Positions 58,896 through 64,000 of a stretch of DNA of 64,000 bases are shown here, in pieces. The position numbers and the translations under genes were made by a program. How positions within the stretch are numbered: the first letter of the stretch is position 1; every line of letters begins with the position of its first letter. The stretch is from Alkalihalobacillus sp. CinArs1 (lineage in GTDB: Bacteria; Bacillota; Bacilli; Bacillales; Guptibacillaceae): NCBI RefSeq assembly GCF_947387515.1, contig NZ_CANDOB010000002.1, positions 558,001-622,000 on the forward strand. Direction: 5' to 3'. The notes under the pieces are model-generated. The model was given only the letters and a program-made list of their open reading frames with translations, ran no database searches and was not told the DNA's origin.

Positions 58896-60455
58896 TTAGT
58901 TAAATCTTATATAAGCATCTGGGCCAATTGGTAGCCCTAGAAGATACCACACGGTGAAAAGTAGGATCCAGAAGACCATGAATGCTAGCGAGTAAGGCAG
59001 TAACGCTGAAATTAACGTTCCAACACCCATCTTCGGATCGTATTTTTTCGCAAAGGTTAAAATGATCGCAAAGTATGCAAGCATCGGCGTGATCATGTTC
59101 GTGATCGAGTCTCCAATGCGGTAAGCGAGCTGTGTAAATTCTGGGCTGAATCCTAAGATCATGAGCATCGGAACAAATACAGGCCCGAGGATTGCCCATT
59201 TTGCGGATGAACTTGCGACGAGTAGATTGATTAATGCTGAAAGTAAGATAAAGCCAATCAGAAGTGGTAACCCGACTAGTCCAATATTTTGTAACCACTC
59301 AGCGCCTTTGATCGAGAGGATGGCTCCAAGGTTACTCCATGCAAAGTATGTGATCATTTGCGCGGCGATGAACGTAAGGACGATGTAGTATCCCATTCCA
59401 GACATCGCTTTTGTAAGGTGACTAGCGACATCTTTATCTGACTTGATCGTCTTCGCTCCGATTCCATACGCTAACGCCGGAAGGAAGAAGAATAAGAACA
59501 TGATGGCAACGAGTGAACTCATGAAAGGAGAGTCCATGATGGCACCAGTCTCCTGGTTCCTTAAGATCCCGTTTTCAGGGATGATCGTTAGGGCGATGAG
59601 TATGGAGAAGACAGCAACAGTGATCGTTGCAAAACGCAGGCCTTTTTTCTCTGCACGAGAAAGTTCTGTTTTCTGGTCATCCATGACGGTTGAAACTGGT
59701 AGTGCTCCTAATCTTGGTTCAACAACTTTGTTTGTAATCCAAACCGTAATCGGTAATAAAACGAACGTGGATGCAAAGACGAAGTAGAAGTTCATCGCTG
59801 GATTCGCTTTATAAGATGGGTCGATGATCTGAGCACTTGATTCAGTAAACCCTGCTAAGAGAACATCGAGGGAGGTGATAATCAAGTTAGCACTGAACCC
59901 TCCAGCAACTGCCGCGTATGCAGCGACGAGTCCTACGATAGGGTTCTTACCGAGAGTGTAGTAAATCAAGGCTGCGATCGGAGGAAGTACGATTACCGCA
60001 GCGTCTGCAGCAGCGTTTCCAAGAATCGCGATCAAGACGATCGTAGGTAGTATCAATTTCTGAGGTGCGGCAAAGACGATTCTTCTCATGAAGCTCGATA
60101 CGAGTCCTGTTGATTCTGCTAGACCGACACCTAGCATGACGACGAGCACTAAACCGAGTGGTGGGAAGGAGACGAAGTTATTGACCATTTCCGTCATGAT
60201 TCTTCGAATGCCATCTCCGTTCAGGAGATTAACAGCATCGAGCCGTTCATTCGTTGCAGGGTTGATCGCACTGACTCCTAATGTCGAAGCGATCCAAGAC
60301 GAAATGAGGATGATGGCTGTAATGATGGCAAAAAGCGTGAGAACATCTGGAAACTTATTGCCTCCTCGTTCGATCAGATCTAAAAACTTTTGAGTTACTG
60401 TTTTCTTTTTTGTACTTACGTTTCCCTTCTCAGGCGAAGGATTAGGTAGCGCCAT
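58896..60455 (-). CDS. abgT: AbgT family transporter
   Basis: A 519-residue polytopic protein with 11-12 hydrophobic segments. It carries the AbgT hallmarks GLAESTGLVSSFMRR, ILGNAAADAAVIVLPP and AAYAAVAGGFSANL. AbgT-type carriers take up p-aminobenzoyl-glutamate; some members export sulfonamides. The start M at 60455 follows GGAAGGGG. An M20 hydrolase gene follows 17 bases downstream, supporting uptake and cleavage of an acyl-glutamate. Confidence 0.88.
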   Translation of the reverse strand: MALPNPSPEKGNVSTKKKTVTQKFLDLIERGGNKFPDVLTLFAIITAIILISSWIASTLGVSAINPATNERLDAVNLLNGDGIRRIMTEMVNNFVSFPPLGLVLVVMLGVGLAESTGLVSSFMRRIVFAAPQKLILPTIVLIAILGNAAADAAVIVLPPIAALIYYTLGKNPIVGLVAAYAAVAGGFSANLIITSLDVLLAGFTESSAQIIDPSYKANPAMNFYFVFASTFVLLPITVWITNKVVEPRLGALPVSTVMDDQKTELSRAEKKGLRFATITVAVFSILIALTIIPENGILRNQETGAIMDSPFMSSLVAIMFLFFFLPALAYGIGAKTIKSDKDVASHLTKAMSGMGYYIVLTFIAAQMITYFAWSNLGAILSIKGAEWLQNIGLVGLPLLIGFILLSALINLLVASSSAKWAILGPVFVPMLMILGFSPEFTQLAYRIGDSITNMITPMLAYFAIILTFAKKYDPKMGVGTLISALLPYSLAFMVFWILLFTVWYLLGLPIGPDAYIRFN

Positions 60456-60500
60456 CGTGTTGTCCCCTTCCGTTTTAATTTTCTGAATTTTTATTATCAT

Positions 60501-60535
60501 AAAGAAAATCTGTCCCTCTTAAAAGGGGCAGATTT
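60501..60535 (-). terminator. Terminator-like hairpin after the MocR gene
   Basis: AAATCTGTCCC and GGGGCAGATTT form a stem (one G-T pair) followed on the minus strand by TTTTCTTT. A second AGGGGACAGATT half-copy lies 20 bases away, so it might be a repeat relic. Confidence 0.55.
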
Positions 60536-60556
60536 AGAAATTTTATAGGGGACAGA

Positions 60557-61972
60557 TTAGTTGTGGAACCAGACGTTTCGAAGTGATTCAATTCCTTCTT
60601 CGATCTGTTCCTCACTCAACGCGGTGAAGCAAAGCATATAGATGTGGTGAAAATTGGCGGGATGAGTTTTATCAAGGAACAGTTCAACAGAGTCTAGAGC
60701 GATTCCGCTATCAGAAGCGAGGGAGTGATAATCGATATCCTTGTCAGGTTCGTTTAATTTGATCACAACATGATGCCCCGCATGATCTCCGAGAATCGTG
60801 ACATGATCTCCCATATAACGCTGGATGCATTTCTTTGTCCACTCAAATTTCTTTTTGTAAATTTTCCTCATCCTGCGTAAGTGACGGATCCAGTAGCCTT
60901 CTTTCATGAATATCTCAACGGTCTTCTGCAACACCCTTGAAGTGGTTTGTTGATAGATGATCAGCTCTTTTTGATAGATTTCTAAAAGACCAGGCGGCAG
61001 AACCATATAGTTGAGTCGGATACTTGGCAAGAGCGATTTGAAGAATGTTCCCATATAGATGATTCTTCCATGATGATCAAGATGCTGTAGAGCTGGGATA
61101 GGGTCGCCACTATACCGAAACTCGCTGTTTAAATCGTCTTCGATGATGTAACGATTTCCCTCTACGGCCCATTCGATCAATTTTAGCCTTTGTTGGACGG
61201 GCATGATGTACCCTAACGGAATTTGATGGGAAGGGGTCACATATGCCATCACTGCTGAACTTTTATGTAGGTGATTAAGGTCGATCCCGTTCTTATCGAC
61301 AGGAATGGAGTCAATTTTGTAGCCAAGGAGACGAAACACTTCCCTTGCAGCGTAATAACCAGGGTTTTCAAAAGCGATGGTTTGCCCATTCAAGCCGATC
61401 ATCTGGCATAACAGGTTGAGAAGGTACTGCGAATGAGGACCGATGATGATTTGTTCTTCAGAACATGTGACACCACGAGCTTGCTGCAAGTAATGCGCAA
61501 TTTCCTTTCGTAAGCCGATTTCTCCCTGAGGATGACCAAAGTGAAACAGTTCATCGACTTGATCTTTCATGCTTTGGTTCGTAATCTTCCTCCAAGTGGA
61601 TAGGGGGAAATTCGTCGTATCGACTCGATTGCCTCTAAAGTCGTATGTAATGGATGACGGATGGTTTTCAATCTCGCTGTTACGTGTTGGATTTTCTTTT
61701 GCGATTTCTCTCATCACATCTGTAGCGAGATCTTGAATAAAATAACCGCTTCTCGCCTTGCTATAAATGTATCCTTCTGAAAGTAGGCGCTCATAAGCTG
61801 TCTCCACAGTATTTCTACTGATCGCTAGGTTCGATGATAGGAGTCGAACAGAAGGCATCTTACTATCTTTAGGCAACGTGCCTTTTAGGATTTGTTTTTT
61901 AACTTCATCGTATAGTTGTAAGTAGAGTGGGATGGACCGATCTCGGTCTAATTGGATCATGAACTCATTCAT
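60557..61972 (-). CDS. MocR/GabR family GntR-aminotransferase regulator
   Basis: A 471-residue protein: GntR winged helix at residues about 5-75 (YLQLYDEVKKQILKG and AISRNTVETAYERLLSEG), then a class I aminotransferase fold with the PLP Lys in GTFFKSLLPSIRLNY. MocR-type regulators sense amino compounds through PLP. It is divergent from the KtrB locus and adjacent to the abgT operon (same strand), which may be its target. ATG 61972 follows AGGAGTGATG; upstream ATGs are weaker. Confidence 0.87.
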   Translation of the reverse strand: MNEFMIQLDRDRSIPLYLQLYDEVKKQILKGTLPKDSKMPSVRLLSSNLAISRNTVETAYERLLSEGYIYSKARSGYFIQDLATDVMREIAKENPTRNSEIENHPSSITYDFRGNRVDTTNFPLSTWRKITNQSMKDQVDELFHFGHPQGEIGLRKEIAHYLQQARGVTCSEEQIIIGPHSQYLLNLLCQMIGLNGQTIAFENPGYYAAREVFRLLGYKIDSIPVDKNGIDLNHLHKSSAVMAYVTPSHQIPLGYIMPVQQRLKLIEWAVEGNRYIIEDDLNSEFRYSGDPIPALQHLDHHGRIIYMGTFFKSLLPSIRLNYMVLPPGLLEIYQKELIIYQQTTSRVLQKTVEIFMKEGYWIRHLRRMRKIYKKKFEWTKKCIQRYMGDHVTILGDHAGHHVVIKLNEPDKDIDYHSLASDSGIALDSVELFLDKTHPANFHHIYMLCFTALSEEQIEEGIESLRNVWFHN

Positions 61973-62176
61973 TTCATCACTCCTCATGATCAAGTCTTGT
62001 TACTAGTCTACTGTAAAGGATTGAAGATGACTAGCTTAGTAGTACTAACCTCTGAGGGGAACGAGAGAAGCTGTGAAAACAGGAGTGAGGCGGCCCTAGC
62101 TAATCAAAAAGCAATATGTTTGCGGGGTTTTTGTCGTATATTGCAAAATTTGAATCGATACGGGGTTTTTTAATTG

Positions 62177-62205
62177 TTTACAAACGTGACACCGAGGAGT
62201 AGACT
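62177..62205 (+). promoter_or_regulatory. Promoter of the riboswitch-ktrB transcript
   Basis: TTTACA (62177-62182) and TAGACT (62200-62205) with 17-bp spacing, directly upstream of the riboswitch. Confidence 0.5.
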
Positions 62206-62240
62206 ATGTCTCATTAAGATATTAGTTTAAAAGTTTCTCA

Positions 62241-62400
62241 TTCGAAATCGCTTAATCCAATCGGAGCGGACGACCCAATGATTGATGCAGTAAAGTTACT
62301 GCTAGGGGTGAATCCTGTTTAACAGGTAGGGCTACTTCTATGGCCCGAATCCGACAGCTAAGTCCGTAAGCGTTATGGGAGAGGACGGTGAAACTTGTGA
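62241..62400 (+). promoter_or_regulatory. Cyclic di-AMP riboswitch (ydaO/yuaA type)
   Basis: All conserved stretches of the ydaO class are present in order: AAATCGCTTAATCC, GACCCAATG, GGGGTGAATCC, TAGGGC, GGCCCGAATCCGACAGCTA, GTCCGTAAGCG and GAGAGGA. It is an OFF switch in known cases: c-di-AMP binding favours the terminator that follows. Placement before a potassium uptake gene matches its role in osmotic and potassium homeostasis. Confidence 0.92.
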
Positions 62401-62410
62401 TCTAGCAATC

Positions 62411-62443
62411 GGCCACAGGTTTAGTTACCTGTGGTCTTTTTGT
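62411..62443 (+). terminator. Riboswitch-controlled terminator
   Basis: GCCACAGGT and ACCTGTGGT form a stem, followed by CTTTTT, between the riboswitch and the start codon. This is the expected expression platform. Confidence 0.85.
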
Positions 62444-62474
62444 GTTCGATTTTTTTAATATGGAGTGTAATAAA

Positions 62475-63803
62475 ATGACGATTCGGTCAAAACGGTTTAA
62501 ACGGCTAGAACCTCTACAGGTGCTCATTCTTGTGTTTGGCTGTTTTATTTTAATTGGAGCAGCGTTATTGAAGCTTCCTTTCGCAACAACGGAAGAAATA
62601 GGCTGGATCGATGCTTTGTTTACCTCAACTTCTGCGATGACGGTGACGGGACTCGTTGTGGTAGACACCGGTCAGGCATTCACGCTGTTTGGAGAACTTG
62701 TTATCGCCTCCCTCATTCAACTCGGTGGACTTGGAATCATGACGTTTGCGGTCATCACGTTCATGATGTTAGGAAAAAAGATTGGGATGAAGCAGAGGCT
62801 TCTTGTGCAGCAAGCCACAAACCAGAATTCACCTGGAGGCGTCATTCGATTAGTAAAGACAATCTTCCTTTTTTCTTTAACGGTCGAGGCGATCGGCATG
62901 ATCATTCTCGCATTCAGATGGGTACCAGAATTAGGAGTGAAAGATGGCCTTTACGCGAGCTTCTTTCATTCGATCTCAGCTTTCAACAATGCGGGGTTCT
63001 CCATCTGGTCTGATAGCTTGATGGGCTATGTTGGAGATCCTGTCGTAAACATTGTTATCTCTGCCCTTTTTATTGTGGGAGGGATCGGATTTACGGTATT
63101 AGACGACCTTGTTAGAACAAAGCGGCTGCGTTCGCTCGCGCTTCACTCGAAGATCATGCTCATAGGGACGCTCGTTATCAATGTAGTTGCGATGTTTGGC
63201 TTTCTTTTCCTTGAATTTCATAACCCGAATACACTCGGAGACTTAACGATGTCAGAAAAGCTGTGGAGCTCGTATTTTCAAGGCGTAACGACGAGAACGG
63301 CGGGGTTTAACTCGGTGGATATTGGTGCGATTGGAACAGGGACCGCTTTTCTTATGTTTGTTTTAATGTTTGTAGGAGCGGGGAGTACTTCTACTGGCGG
63401 AGGGATTAAACTAACGACAGCGGTTGTGATCATTCTTGCCGCATTCACGTTCCTTAAGAGAAAAAGCGATCCTGTGTTGTATGGTCGCACCATTCGGAAG
63501 GAAGTTGTTCTGAAATCCTTAACTATCTCGATTATGAGTATCCTCTTGGTTTATCTGTCCATCTTCATTTTGGTTCAGACAGAAAACGCAGATGTGAATG
63601 CGATTATCTTTGAAGCAGTTTCTGCGTTTGGCACAGTCGGTTTATCGATGGGCTTAACGGGTGATCTTTCGCAAGTCGGCAGGATCGTGATTATTTTTCT
63701 CATGTTTCTCGGAAAAATTGGACCCCTTACCCTTGCGTTCTCACTTGCTCAGCCTGATCGATCTCGCATTCGCTATCCGAATGAGGACCTGTTAACAGGA
63801 TGA
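62475..63803 (+). CDS. ktrB: KtrB/TrkH family potassium uptake channel subunit
   Basis: A 442-residue protein with the four-repeat Ktr/Trk pore: selectivity-filter glycines in TVTGLVV, NNAGFS, TRTAGFNS and GTVGLSMG, and the intramembrane loop GAGSTSTGGGIK typical of KtrB. It needs a KtrA/KtrC ring for gating, and no such gene is adjacent, so it behaves like a KtrD-type orphan. ATG 62475 after GGAGTG is chosen. Controlled by the c-di-AMP riboswitch. Confidence 0.9.
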   Translation: MTIRSKRFKRLEPLQVLILVFGCFILIGAALLKLPFATTEEIGWIDALFTSTSAMTVTGLVVVDTGQAFTLFGELVIASLIQLGGLGIMTFAVITFMMLGKKIGMKQRLLVQQATNQNSPGGVIRLVKTIFLFSLTVEAIGMIILAFRWVPELGVKDGLYASFFHSISAFNNAGFSIWSDSLMGYVGDPVVNIVISALFIVGGIGFTVLDDLVRTKRLRSLALHSKIMLIGTLVINVVAMFGFLFLEFHNPNTLGDLTMSEKLWSSYFQGVTTRTAGFNSVDIGAIGTGTAFLMFVLMFVGAGSTSTGGGIKLTTAVVIILAAFTFLKRKSDPVLYGRTIRKEVVLKSLTISIMSILLVYLSIFILVQTENADVNAIIFEAVSAFGTVGLSMGLTGDLSQVGRIVIIFLMFLGKIGPLTLAFSLAQPDRSRIRYPNEDLLTG

Positions 63804-63822
63804 GTTTTAAAAAAATTGAAAG

Positions 63823-63858
63823 TAAAAAAGCATGGATACGGAATCCATGCTTTTTTTA
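63823..63858. terminator. Bidirectional terminator after ktrB
   Basis: AAAAGCATGGAT and ATCCATGCTTTT pair around a short loop, with T/A runs on both sides. Confidence 0.85.
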
Positions 63859-64000
63859 TTCTTTTTCTAACCAGTTCTGAGACCAGTCTTCAATGTTTTT
63901 CATTAAGGGTTCAAGGGCATACCCTTTATCAGTTAGCGCATACTCGATTCTAACAGGGGTTTCTGGATAGACGTGGCGTTTAACGATGCCTTCTTCTTCA
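63856..64000 (-). CDS. HxlR family regulator, C-terminal part (runs off the window)
   Basis: The last 47 codons of a minus-strand gene: KRHVYPETPVRIEYALTDKG and MKNIEDWSQNWLEKE, the typical HxlR wing and C-terminal helix. The remainder lies beyond the window. Confidence 0.8.
   Translation of the reverse strand, partial: EEEGIVKRHVYPETPVRIEYALTDKGYALEPLMKNIEDWSQNWLEKE

Noticed and set aside
60501-60561. Seventh copy of the GGGACAGG repeat
   Set aside because: It shares GGGACAG only; spacing and arms differ and it functions well as a terminator for the MocR gene.

Overview
The window looks like chromosomal DNA of an endospore-forming, low-GC Gram-positive of the Bacillaceae. Supporting signs are a tricistronic gerA-type germinant receptor operon, a CotF-like coat protein, a YjcZ-like small protein, strong AGGAGG-type ribosome binding sites, frequent TTG/GTG starts, Rho-independent terminators and a c-di-AMP riboswitch. 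No rRNA, tRNA, CRISPR array, prophage or insertion sequence was seen. The species cannot be named from the sequence alone.

Layout. 1-8.5 kb: a BASS-family transporter, a PAS-STAS protein, a kinase-like phosphotransferase, small membrane proteins, a DMT transporter and several GNAT acetyltransferases. The first 3 kb carry six copies of a 27-bp palindromic REP-like repeat. 8.5-15.3 kb: a GAF/HD-GYP phosphodiesterase, an SRPBCC/zinc-ribbon/class III cyclase fusion, a CPBP protease, a DUF421 protein, and a rifamycin ADP-ribosyltransferase (arr). 15.7-23.6 kb: the most interesting region, a complete eight-gene opine-metallophore operon (cntL, cntM, an EamA exporter, then cntABCDF) behind a strong promoter and a near-consensus Zur box. 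No histidine racemase (cntK) is present. Two CntM residues (Arg35, Ala149) predict use of NADPH and alpha-ketoglutarate, so a pseudopaline-type or bacillopaline-type product is expected rather than staphylopine.

23.7-27.7 kb: a PRD-type activator and its PTS EIIBCA permease, arranged like manR-manP. 27.7-32.7 kb: a divergent HxlR regulator/VOC pair, small proteins, a phosphotransferase, a frameshifted AHSA1-type gene, a DJ-1 protein and a GNAT. 32.7-44 kb: several regulator-transporter modules: TetR / YhgE-Pip / FAD monooxygenase; TetR with a DMT transporter and twin operators; and LysR with a two-gene SMR pump, one subunit of which lacks the catalytic Glu. Nitronate monooxygenase, old yellow enzyme and VOC genes lie among them, giving the region a detoxification character.

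44-52.7 kb: the germinant receptor operon, an alpha/beta hydrolase overlapping tail-to-tail with a lipoprotein gene, an SMI1/KNR4 protein, a second DUF421 protein and a CotF-like protein. 52.9-57.4 kb: EutH, another DMT transporter and a run of small membrane proteins of unknown function, one split by an in-frame stop. 57.6-64 kb: an AbgT transporter with an M20 amidohydrolase, a divergent MocR regulator, a c-di-AMP riboswitch controlling a KtrB-type potassium channel subunit, and the 3' end of an HxlR regulator.

All functional calls come from reading the sequence and recalling family motifs. No database search was run.
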